From Gemmatimonadota bacterium (GTDB taxonomy: Bacteria > Gemmatimonadota > Gemmatimonadetes > Gemmatimonadales > Gemmatimonadaceae): 15,670 nucleotides of DNA. Positions 7,140-14,633 of the stretch are shown one piece after another. The position numbers and the translations under genes are program-made. The notes beneath the pieces are model-generated. The model was not told the origin of the DNA, did no database searches, and saw only the letters and a program-made list of their open reading frames with translations. How positions within the stretch are numbered: position 1 is the stretch's first letter; each line of letters opens with the position of its first letter. The stretch is taken from NCBI GenBank assembly GCA_028287225.1, contig JAQBPZ010000329.1, positions 1-15,670 of the forward strand, given 5' to 3'.

Positions 7140-7422
7140 GGCGCTTGGGCTTGGGCTTTGTGCGTACGCGAGTTCCCGCGAATGGTGAACGACGATCGCC
7201 GCGACATCTGACACGGAGGACATGAGGAGACTGCCTGGACGCAGCAGTTATCCCCCATGCCCATTCGCGGGGATTCGCCGCGCATTCGCCGACATTCGCG
7301 TACGCATGAAGCAGTCGCGCACCGTGATGCCTTATGGTCCTGTTACAGCGGTCAGGCCCATGGCTCGCCGTCAGGCCGTTCCCCAACGGCGAATGGCCCA
7401 GCGACGACCGCTGCGTTCGCGC
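7140..7422. other. Convergent intergenic gap, no gene assigned
   Basis: These 283 bp lie between the stops of two convergent genes. No credible gene is seen. A small plus-strand frame from the ATG at 7222 has a good GGAGG but encodes Arg/Pro-rich sequence and runs antisense into the next gene. Expected transcription terminators were not recognised as clear hairpin-plus-T-run structures. The gap contains short repeats described separately, including the self-complementary octamer GCGTACGC twice (7162-7169 and 7298-7305) and the octamer GTCAGGCC twice (7351, 7370). Confidence 0.5.
7263..7299. repeat. Four phased ATTCGC repeats
   Basis: ATTCGC occurs at 7263, 7273, 7284 and 7294, with start-to-start spacings of 10, 11 and 10 nt, close to one DNA helical turn. 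Inverted copies (GCGAAT) lie nearby at 7178 and 7389. The last direct copy runs into the octamer GCGTACGC (7298-7305), which also occurs at 7162-7169 near the first inverted copy. The spacing would put all four copies on one face of the helix. Function is unknown; it could be a protein-binding array, a repeat remnant or chance. Confidence 0.5.
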
Positions 7423-7833
7423 TCATCGCAGCCAGGTGCCCAGCACCGCGCACTCCGCGGCGAGCACCGCGATCGCCGCGAGGTTGCGCGCGCCGGATAC
7501 TCCGAGTGAGGTGGCGAGCAGGCGGCGGTCGCGGATCCGGCAGAGGATGCGGCCGAGCTGGAGCAGGAGCAGGGCCGCGACGATCGGTCGGTTCTGCATG
7601 GGTGCCAGCGCCGCGACCGCCGCGAGCACGCCGATCGCCAGCGCCAGCATCCCGACCATGGAGGTCAGGTAGCGCCACGCGTCGTCATCGGGCAGCGACA
7701 TTCCATAGAGCGCCCGCATCACGCGCGGCGCGGTGGCGGGCGACACGAGCGCCGTGCCGCCCAGCGTCAGGTGGTACGCGGCGAGCAGCCAGAGCACCGC
7801 CGACACGAGCAGGGCGGGGGTCGTGTGCCCCAT
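7423..7833 (-). CDS. Small four-helix membrane protein of unknown function
   Basis: This 136-residue protein starts at an ATG sharing one base with the stop of the 941-residue UnbU-UnbV-like gene (TGATG). The frame is open further upstream, but earlier starts lie inside that gene. Four hydrophobic helices are predicted (about 8-29, 57-78, 83-98, 114-134). They are joined by short loops with charged residues, including RILCRIRDRR after helix three. No catalytic or metal-binding motif is obvious and I cannot name the family. It is the last gene of the six-gene minus-strand operon. Overlap with the preceding gene suggests it acts with the membrane-bound UnbU-like domain. It converges on the plus-strand secreted-protein gene across a 283 bp gap. 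Confidence 0.72.
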   Translation of the reverse strand: MGHTTPALLVSAVLWLLAAYHLTLGGTALVSPATAPRVMRALYGMSLPDDDAWRYLTSMVGMLALAIGVLAAVAALAPMQNRPIVAALLLLQLGRILCRIRDRRLLATSLGVSGARNLAAIAVLAAECAVLGTWLR

Positions 7834-10658
7834 CACTGGCGAACGGTGTGGTAGGCGCCGGCCGCGAGCCGGTACGTCGACGTTGCGCCCCCGCACCAGC
7901 GCACGCTCACCGGGACGTCGCCGGTCCAGCGGCCGAGGCCGAAGTGGATGCGCGGGTCGTTCGCGGCGGAGAGCCCGTTCAACCGCTGCGCCTCGCGCAC
8001 CAGCGGTGCCTGCCCCGGGAGCGTCACGGCGACCCGCGAGCCGGTCGCGTCGCGCGCGCAGGATCGCCCGTCGCCCACGAGCGTGAGCCCGAGCCATGCG
8101 TTGCCGGCCTGGCCAGCAGGCACGCGCTCGTTGTGCAGCAGCGTGGGGCCGCCATGCTGGTTCGCGATCAGCACGTCGAGCCGCCCGTCGTCATCGAAGT
8201 CGGCCAGGGCGACGCCGCGCGAGTTGTCGCGCCCGGTCAGCCCCACCGCGGCCGCGACGTCGGTGAACTCGGCGCGCCCGAGGGCACCGCGGTTCATGTA
8301 CACGCGCCGGCCCTCGTTCGGATAGATGCAGCGCCCGCGCAGGTCGCCCCACATGTCCGCGTACATGTGCATCTCGCGCGGCGCCTGCATCAGCTTGTGG
8401 TTCACGTACCAGTAGTCGGGACACCCGTCGGCGCGCCGGTCCAGCCGATCGTCCACCATGCCGTTCGCCTGCACGAGGTCCGTCCAGCCATCGTTGTCGA
8501 GATCCCCAGCGCCGGCGCCCCACCCGAAGCGATCCTCGTTCAGCGCGCCGCGCCGCGTCGCGTCGTCATGGAAGGCCGGGGTGCCGAGGGCGTCCGCGCC
8601 GTCGTTCATCCAGAGCAGGGAGCCCTCCGCCTGCAGCGCGTGGTGCACGTTGGAGACGTAGACGTCGAGCCGCCCGTCGCGGTCGAAATCGGCGACCGAG
8701 CTGTTCATCCCCTTGTAGGTGTCCATGCCGATGTCGCCGAACATGCGCCCCGCCACCCGGCGGAAATGGCGCCCGCCCTCATTGATGTAGAGGTCGTCGC
8801 GGCCGAAGTCGCTCGCGAGGTACAGGTCCGTCCACCCGTCGCCGTTGAAGTCGCCAGTGCCGATCGCCATGGTCCAGTGGGTCTCCGGCATCCCCATCGC
8901 CGCGGCGTCGACGATCTCGAAGCGCCCGCCGACGTTGTGCAGGAGGATGTTGCGCCCACCGTTGTTGGCGTCGTGCCAGCCGTCGTGCATGAACGCGAAC
9001 ATGCGCCGGTCGCCCGGGTAGGCGGGCGGCGGCAGGCGGAAGATGTTCAGCGGCGTGGAGTCGGCGTACGAGTGCAGCACGGGGCTCAGCACGTTGCCGA
9101 TCAGGATGTCGGGGCGCCCGTCACGGTCGTAGTCGATCACGTTGGCGGCGATGCTGACGGCGTAGCGCGGCATCCCGGCCTGCTCGCTCACGTCCTCCAA
9201 GCGCAGGGCGCCGGTCTCCACGAGCATGTTGCGCAGCAGGCGCGGGGCGCCGAAGCTCACGAGCACCAGGAGGTCCTGGTCGCCGTCGTTGTCGTAGTCC
9301 ACGAACAGCGCGCCCGATGCGAGCCCATGCTCGGCGGGAGCGCCGACGAACTGGGCGAACGCAGGAACCGCGGCACGCTCGAACCGCATGCCGCCGCGGT
9401 TGAGCCAGAGCACCACCCGGTCGCCGGGAATCGCGAGGGGGCTCGTGAGCAGCACGTCTGGGCGCCCGTCGCCGTCCACGTCGGCCGTTTCCGCGCTCGA
9501 CCCCACGGACAGCAGCCACTTGGCGATGTGGCGAAGCCGCGGGTCCACGAGATCGTACGACGACGGGTCCATCGTGATGGCCAGTCCGCTCACCGCCGCC
9601 GGCACCTCGCGGAGGCGGAAGCCGGGATCGGTTATGGCGACGCGCGGACGGATGACGTGCGCGTAGCTCCACGCGCCGGTCAGCGCGATGGCGCCGAGCA
9701 CCGCGGCCGCGCGCAGCACGTCGCGGGAGAGGAGCGACCATCGGAGGTGGTGTAGCACTCCCTCACGATGCGCGCGCCGCGCATGCAGCCACAGGAAGCG
9801 CGCCGTGGCGACGATGAAGGCGGCGTAGAAGAAGGTGAACACCGAGCCGAACTTGTGCAGCACCAGGTCCACGAGCGCGATGGACACGCCGACCCCGATC
9901 TGCGCCCGCCGACTGTCCGGCGACGTGCGCGGGTCGGTGATCATGAAGAAGGTGAAGACGAAGAACGGCGGCGAGCTGAGCGTGCCGAGAAAGAGCATCT
10001 CCGGGGGGAGATGGGCGCGCATGATCCAGGCGCGCAGCGCGGTCTGGAGCACGTACGTCAGCAGGAACGACGCGATGAGCCAGCCGCGCCCCACGCGGAA
10101 GAGGAAGCCCGCGAACGCCAGCATCACGATGAACGCCGACATCGCGAGGGTGCCGCCCCACTGGTATGCCGGCGCGGTCGTGATGAGGTGCCCCGCCACC
10201 AGCAGGCTCACCACCACCCCGAAGAGCGACGGGTTGTAGTGGTGCCGCCCGTCCACCGTGATGAGGTACTTGGAGCCGATGGTCAGGAAGACCGGCACCG
10301 CCAGCAGCGCATAGTCGTGCGAGTAGTTGAGCAGGATGGCGAGCGACAGGCAGCTGATGTAGGCGCTGAGCGGGAGGATCACCTCACGCCGGCGCAGCAC
10401 CCAGTGGAGCACCATCTCGAGCGAGCAGCCGATGGCGACGATGGCGAGGATCTGCCCGGGCGTGCGGTTGAACCCGAGCCAGGCCACCCCCATCACGAGG
10501 TAGAGGGTGAGGATGGCGGCGAAGGCAAGCCGCGGATCGCGCAGGCCCGGCAGTGGCGCCACCACCGGGTGCCAGCGGCGCGCGCGCGGCCCCTGCTCCG
10601 GCGGCTCGGGCGCGGTGTAGCGGTTCGGCGGCGGCGGCGCGACGCGGGGCGTCGTCAT
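7833..10658 (-). CDS. UnbU-UnbV-like fusion: RnfD/NqrB-like membrane domain plus FG-GAP propeller and ASPIC/UnbV domain
   Basis: The product has 941 residues. After a Pro-rich cytoplasmic start, residues about 44-335 hold about nine to ten membrane helices with RnfD/NqrB-like features, notably GRHHYNPSLFGVVVSLL (137-153) and FFMITDPRTSPDSRRAQIG (237-255). The FMN-attachment motif of NqrB/RnfD (SGAT type) is not seen. Residues about 388-860 carry seven calcium-binding-type FG-GAP/VCBS loops of the form DxDxDGxxD, starting near 393, 454, 509, 603, 657, 719 and 820, as expected for a seven-bladed propeller. The end (about 873-940) matches the ASPIC/UnbV domain (GSRVAVTLPG, RIHFGLG, VSVRW). UnbU and UnbV are adjacent conserved genes of unknown role in enediyne clusters and relatives; here they are one polypeptide. 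The propeller is probably extracytoplasmic. The start overlaps the GNAT stop by one base. Confidence 0.85.
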   Translation of the reverse strand: MTTPRVAPPPPNRYTAPEPPEQGPRARRWHPVVAPLPGLRDPRLAFAAILTLYLVMGVAWLGFNRTPGQILAIVAIGCSLEMVLHWVLRRREVILPLSAYISCLSLAILLNYSHDYALLAVPVFLTIGSKYLITVDGRHHYNPSLFGVVVSLLVAGHLITTAPAYQWGGTLAMSAFIVMLAFAGFLFRVGRGWLIASFLLTYVLQTALRAWIMRAHLPPEMLFLGTLSSPPFFVFTFFMITDPRTSPDSRRAQIGVGVSIALVDLVLHKFGSVFTFFYAAFIVATARFLWLHARRAHREGVLHHLRWSLLSRDVLRAAAVLGAIALTGAWSYAHVIRPRVAITDPGFRLREVPAAVSGLAITMDPSSYDLVDPRLRHIAKWLLSVGSSAETADVDGDGRPDVLLTSPLAIPGDRVVLWLNRGGMRFERAAVPAFAQFVGAPAEHGLASGALFVDYDNDGDQDLLVLVSFGAPRLLRNMLVETGALRLEDVSEQAGMPRYAVSIAANVIDYDRDGRPDILIGNVLSPVLHSYADSTPLNIFRLPPPAYPGDRRMFAFMHDGWHDANNGGRNILLHNVGGRFEIVDAAAMGMPETHWTMAIGTGDFNGDGWTDLYLASDFGRDDLYINEGGRHFRRVAGRMFGDIGMDTYKGMNSSVADFDRDGRLDVYVSNVHHALQAEGSLLWMNDGADALGTPAFHDDATRRGALNEDRFGWGAGAGDLDNDGWTDLVQANGMVDDRLDRRADGCPDYWYVNHKLMQAPREMHMYADMWGDLRGRCIYPNEGRRVYMNRGALGRAEFTDVAAAVGLTGRDNSRGVALADFDDDGRLDVLIANQHGGPTLLHNERVPAGQAGNAWLGLTLVGDGRSCARDATGSRVAVTLPGQAPLVREAQRLNGLSAANDPRIHFGLGRWTGDVPVSVRWCGGATSTYRLAAGAYHTVRQ

Positions 10659-11842
10659 CAGACGAGCGCCATCTCGAAGCCGGGCATCGGACCCTCGGCC
10701 AGCCAGGCCGGAACCTGGGTGCCGGGCAGCGTCACCGCGTACAGGCCGGCGCGGATGTCCGTGGTGAGGTAGCCACGGTAGGCGACGTCCAGCGGATCGC
10801 CGACCGGCGCCGGCACGCTCAGGAAATGATATCCCTGCCGGCGCGCGGCCTGGTACGCCGCGGCCAGGAGCGCGCGCAGCACCGCCGGTTCACCCGGCGG
10901 CACCGCGACGTGCGTGAGGTACCGGTAGTGCAGCGGCTGTCCCGGCGCGGGGAGCCGCGGGCGGCCGAGCAGGCGTGCGGCGAGGTCGTGCAGGGTGCGG
11001 ACCCGCCGCATCGCGCCGCGGTATGCATCCACGACCGTCTGCTTCACCGGCGCGCTGTCCCATGGCGCCATCACCCCCGCCACCGTTCCATCCGCGCGGC
11101 ACGCGAGCAGGAACGAATCGATCCGCAGGCCGGGCCACGTCGCCAGCCTGCGGCGAAGCTCCGCCTCCGGCATGGGATAGCCCAGCGGACGTCGCCGCGC
11201 GTCCGCGTCGAGAAGCGCCGCGATGACGGGGATGTCGGAATCCCTGGCACGCCGTACCACGTAGTCGGACCGCTCGCGCCGGCGCGGCAGCACCAGATGG
11301 ATGGACCGGATGTCGAACTCGCGCACCAGGGTGTACGTGGGCCGCCCGCGCCGCGCGGCGCGCGCCGTCTGCACGGTGAGGGCACGCCGCGCCCGCGCGT
11401 TCGACGCGATGATCGTGGTGAGGAAATGCCGGCACCCGAAGCGAGCGGCCGCAGCCGACAATATCGGTCCGTACTGCCGGTCCAGGATCTGCCGCCCCTC
11501 GGCGCGCGGTGAGAACCGGAGGTCGCCGAGGTAGCCCACCGGCGCCACCGCGCCATCCACGTAGCCGTCGCGCACGAGCACCGACGCCATCGCCGCGATC
11601 TCGGCATCGGTCTCGCTGCCGGCCTCGCTCGCCACCCACTGCTCCCACGCGCGGGCATGCAGCGCGTACATCGCCTCCACCGTCGGCCGCCGGCGCACCG
11701 AGAGCGCGAGGTCGGCTTCCATGGCGACGCTCGCGAGCAGCGACCGGCAGCCGGCGTCGTCCGAGGCTCGCGCGCGGCGCACGACGAGCGGCGCGGCGTC
11801 GGGCGCGGCGCGGGAATCAGTCGCATGCACCGTCACGGTCAC
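10658..11842 (-). CDS. Tandem GNAT-like acyltransferase protein
   Basis: The product has 394 residues and starts at a GTG overlapping the Rieske stop (GTGA); GTG codons at +3 and +5 are alternatives. There are two similar halves, each beginning with a GNAT-like first strand and helix: PLVVRRARASDDAGCRSLLA (18-37) and DYVVRRARDSDIPVIAALLD (193-212). The first half continues through GYLGDLRFSPRAEGRQI (103-119). The second has RYLTHVAVPPGEPAVLRALLAAAYQAARRQGYHFLSV, resembling the acetyl-CoA-binding region but without a textbook Q/RxxGxG/A loop. GNAT enzymes transfer acyl groups from acyl-CoA to amines. One half may be inactive or structural, as in other tandem GNAT proteins. The place between a Rieske oxygenase and the UnbU-UnbV-like gene, and downstream of GH3, suggests modification of a small molecule, but the substrate is unknown. 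Confidence 0.72.
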   Translation of the reverse strand: MTVTVHATDSRAAPDAAPLVVRRARASDDAGCRSLLASVAMEADLALSVRRRPTVEAMYALHARAWEQWVASEAGSETDAEIAAMASVLVRDGYVDGAVAPVGYLGDLRFSPRAEGRQILDRQYGPILSAAAARFGCRHFLTTIIASNARARRALTVQTARAARRGRPTYTLVREFDIRSIHLVLPRRRERSDYVVRRARDSDIPVIAALLDADARRRPLGYPMPEAELRRRLATWPGLRIDSFLLACRADGTVAGVMAPWDSAPVKQTVVDAYRGAMRRVRTLHDLAARLLGRPRLPAPGQPLHYRYLTHVAVPPGEPAVLRALLAAAYQAARRQGYHFLSVPAPVGDPLDVAYRGYLTTDIRAGLYAVTLPGTQVPAWLAEGPMPGFEMALV

Positions 11843-12990
11843 ATCCAGAACGCGATGCGCGTGCTGAACGGCTCGGGCGGGGGCGCCGGCTCGCCGGCGA
11901 GCGCGTGGTCGCGCAGCGACTCGATGGCCCGGTGGATGACGTCGGCCTCGGTGCCGTGGAACCGACGGCCACCATGGCGCCGGAGGTTCGCGGTCTGGTT
12001 GGCCATGATGCGCACGTCCTGGTTGATGACGATGCGCGTGTACGCGGGCAGCAGCAGCCGCGCGACCGGGTTGAAGGCGCCGAAGCGGAAGGCGATGCAC
12101 GTGTACACCAGCGCCCGGTCCCGCGTGACGGGCGTGATCTGCGACGTGATCACGAAGCCGCGCCGGCTGCCCCACATGTAGTCGACGCGCGTGACGTTCG
12201 GCATGAAGAACCGGTCGGTGTGCGTCATGGGTGCGCCGTCCGGGTTCAGCAGGCGCCGCGAGAAGCCGATGGAGTCGTCCGGCTGGAAGTACTCCACGTG
12301 CACTGCGCCCTTCGTGCGCTCCACGGTGGCCTCGGCGCGCTTCGCCATGCCCGCCTTGCGGAACCACCCCGCGTGCACGAACGCGGTGTGCGGCACGTCC
12401 ATGAAGTTCTCCACCAGATCGGTGACGTCGCCGTCGAACTCCGTGAGCATCATGTACGAGCGCCAGCCATCCTGGCCGACACCGGGAAGCCGGAAGGGCT
12501 CGGGCGCGGACGACGCATCGTCCGGATCGCCGAGCCAGACCCACACCAGGCCGTCCTGCTCAACGGTGGGGAAGCGCTCCACTCGGCGCGCGATCGCCGG
12601 CGTCGCATCCGGCCCCTCCGACGGGACGGTGATGCATGCGCCGGTCGCGTCGTACGTCCACCCGTGGTACGGACAGCCGATGCACCCGTCGAACACGTCG
12701 CCCTCGCTGAGCTGCGCATTGCGATGCAGGCAGCGGTCACGCAGCGCGGTGGCGCGGCCGTCGGTTCCGCGGAAGAGGACGAGTGGCTCTTCCATCACCG
12801 TGCTCGCGAATGGGCGCTGCCCGGTGACCTGGCGCGAGAGCGCGGCCACGTACCAGTGCGCGTTGAGCGTCCCGCTCGTCCAGCGCATGCCGTCGCGCGG
12901 CTCCGGCGCATGCTCGAGCGTCGCGCCGGTGAGCGGCGCATCACTGGCGCACGAGAGGGGCGGGCGGTCCGGTGCGGTGCGCGCGATCAC
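11839..12990 (-). CDS. Rieske 2Fe-2S non-heme iron oxygenase, catalytic subunit
   Basis: The product has 383 residues, the usual size for this class. It starts at a GTG overlapping the GH3 stop (GTGA), just before the region where the family begins (NAHWYVAALSRQV, 43-55). The Rieske cluster ligands are CLHR (Cys87, His89) and CPYHGW (Cys106, His109), both complete. The catalytic domain has DLVENFMDVPHTAFVH (191-206), supplying the mononuclear iron ligands His201 and His206 and the bridging Asp198. Asp325 in NQDVRIMANQ is the likely third ligand. The pattern resembles the VanA/pheophorbide oxygenase-type branch more than alpha-beta ring dioxygenases. Such enzymes hydroxylate, demethylate or desaturate using O2 and electrons from a reductase. 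No reductase or ferredoxin gene is in the window. The substrate is probably the product or precursor of the adjacent GH3 enzyme (inference). Confidence 0.9.
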   Translation of the reverse strand: MIARTAPDRPPLSCASDAPLTGATLEHAPEPRDGMRWTSGTLNAHWYVAALSRQVTGQRPFASTVMEEPLVLFRGTDGRATALRDRCLHRNAQLSEGDVFDGCIGCPYHGWTYDATGACITVPSEGPDATPAIARRVERFPTVEQDGLVWVWLGDPDDASSAPEPFRLPGVGQDGWRSYMMLTEFDGDVTDLVENFMDVPHTAFVHAGWFRKAGMAKRAEATVERTKGAVHVEYFQPDDSIGFSRRLLNPDGAPMTHTDRFFMPNVTRVDYMWGSRRGFVITSQITPVTRDRALVYTCIAFRFGAFNPVARLLLPAYTRIVINQDVRIMANQTANLRRHGGRRFHGTEADVIHRAIESLRDHALAGEPAPPPEPFSTRIAFWM

Positions 12991-14633
12991 TTCGCCACCA
13001 GCAGCGGCGGCACGTCGAACACCTGGTCCAGGTCGAGGGTGGCCTCCAGCGCGGGCGGCTTGATGGAGCCGCACCGCTGGCCGCGGTCGGCGCACGCCCC
13101 CTCGTACCGGCGATGGCCGTCGCGCACCGCGACACCCTCGATGGCGCCGAGCTGGCCGAGCGCGCGGCAGAGGGCGTAGTGGTGCGCGTCGCCGAGTCGC
13201 CGGTCGAGCGCGTTGGCGACCTCGGCGGCCTCCGTCGGCGTTCCCTCCACGAAGAGGCGATAGTGCGGCGCCGGAGCGGGCGACGGCGCGAGCATCGCGA
13301 ACGCCACCGCGATGCCCGTGTCGTGCAGCGCGTCGGCGATGGCGCGCTCCACCAGCGCCGGCGTGAGCTTCTCGCCCGCCAGGTCGCTCGCGCGATCCGC
13401 CCGTCCCTGGAACGAGATCATCGGCGTGCGATGATGGAACCCCTCCACGCGCACCAGGTCGCGCAGGCGGTAGCGGTGCAGCCCGCCCCCCGTCGTGAGC
13501 GCCACCTCGTACGTGGCGCCCACCTCCGCCAGGTGCACCGGCACGGCGCGCAGGTCGCGCGGGTCCAGCAGCTCCAGGTAATGCGACGTCACGGCGAGCA
13601 CCGGCCACGGCGCGTCGAACAGCGGGATGGAGACCACCCCCTCGGTGGCGAGCAGTCCCTTGCCCTGCACCTCCACGCCCGGAAAGCGCGCGCGCACCCC
13701 CTGCAGCGCCGTCCACGCGTTGCCCTCCGTCCAGCAGGAGATCAGCGCGAGCTGTTCCCACACCTCGCCCAGGTCCTGTGGCGCATGGTCGCCGAACCGT
13801 GCGCGGAGCTGCTGCGCCACGCGCGGCTGAGCCGGGAGGTCGCGCCCCAGCCGTACGGCGACCGCCCGCGGCAGCGGCAGGCTCACCGTCCCATGCTCGA
13901 GGTCGCGCAGCAGCCGCTCCCATGATTCGTCGAGCGCGTCCACGAGCAGCGTCAGGAAGCTCGGGCTCCACACCGAGACCATCGCGAGGTCCGGCGCACC
14001 GAGCAGCGCGAGCAGCGTGAGGTAGCGGCAGGTGCCGATCGGCCCCGTGCGTCCCACCGAGGCTGGCACCGCGAGCGTGCGGCGAAGCAGGGGGCGCAGC
14101 AGGGCGGGAAAGTAGTCGGCGTCGTCCGGCATGCCCACGGCCAGGCCGCCAGCGGTGCTGGTCGCAAGCCGCGACGGAGGAGTAATGGCCCAGTATGCGC
14201 GACCGCGCGCGAGCGCCGGCCGGCGCGTGAGGAGGTCGTGCAGCCACGGCAGCGTGGCCGCCGAAAACTCGCCGAGCAGCGCATCCGTGTACGGCACGAG
14301 CTTCATGTAGCCCGACGATCCGCCGGTCGGCTCCATGAACCGGACCGGTGCGCGCGTCAGCACGTTCGCCTCACCGGCCGCGATGCGATCGATCCACGGC
14401 ACCAGGTCGTCGTGCTCCACCAGCGGCACCCCCTCGGCGAAGTCCGCCGCGCCGCGCAGCCTGGCGAAGCGATGCGCGCGTCCGTACTCGCTGTGTCGCG
14501 CACCACGGAGGATGCGCTCGAGCACTGCCCCCTGCGCCGCGGCGGGCTCGCGAAGCGCCGCCGAGAGGCGGACGCTCGACCGCGCAGCGCCCGCCACCGT
14601 CACGGCGTTCGCGAGACGCGTGAGGCCGCTCAC
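12987..14633 (-). CDS. GH3-family acyl-adenylating amide synthetase
   Basis: The product has 548 residues, typical of the family. It starts at a GTG overlapping the preceding stop (GTGA); in-frame sequence upstream is a shadow of the previous gene. GH3 proteins belong to the ANL superfamily; they adenylate a carboxylic acid with ATP and transfer it to an amino acid or other amine. The phosphate loop is FMEPTGGSSGYMKLVPYT (99-116), the second motif is LLATEG (327-332), and the third region includes HRYRLRDLVRVEGFHHRTP (386-404) followed by FQGRADRASDLAGEKL (408-423). Plant members conjugate auxin and jasmonate; bacterial substrates are mostly unknown. Tight coupling with GNAT-like and Rieske genes suggests it activates an acid that is then conjugated and oxidised. 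It is probably cytoplasmic; no signal peptide is seen. Confidence 0.92.
   Translation of the reverse strand: MSGLTRLANAVTVAGAARSSVRLSAALREPAAAQGAVLERILRGARHSEYGRAHRFARLRGAADFAEGVPLVEHDDLVPWIDRIAAGEANVLTRAPVRFMEPTGGSSGYMKLVPYTDALLGEFSAATLPWLHDLLTRRPALARGRAYWAITPPSRLATSTAGGLAVGMPDDADYFPALLRPLLRRTLAVPASVGRTGPIGTCRYLTLLALLGAPDLAMVSVWSPSFLTLLVDALDESWERLLRDLEHGTVSLPLPRAVAVRLGRDLPAQPRVAQQLRARFGDHAPQDLGEVWEQLALISCWTEGNAWTALQGVRARFPGVEVQGKGLLATEGVVSIPLFDAPWPVLAVTSHYLELLDPRDLRAVPVHLAEVGATYEVALTTGGGLHRYRLRDLVRVEGFHHRTPMISFQGRADRASDLAGEKLTPALVERAIADALHDTGIAVAFAMLAPSPAPAPHYRLFVEGTPTEAAEVANALDRRLGDAHHYALCRALGQLGAIEGVAVRDGHRRYEGACADRGQRCGSIKPPALEATLDLDQVFDVPPLLVAK

Noticed and set aside
7222..7509. Small plus-strand frame with a good GGAGG before its ATG.
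   Set aside because: The peptide is Arg/Pro-rich without recognisable features and its second half is antisense to the four-helix membrane gene; the ribosome-site match alone is not enough.
7257..9755. Very long plus-strand open frame (over 800 codons) antisense to the UnbU-UnbV gene.
   Set aside because: It is a high-GC shadow: Arg/Pro/His/Val-rich, no domain, and opposite a gene with clear FG-GAP and ASPIC motifs.
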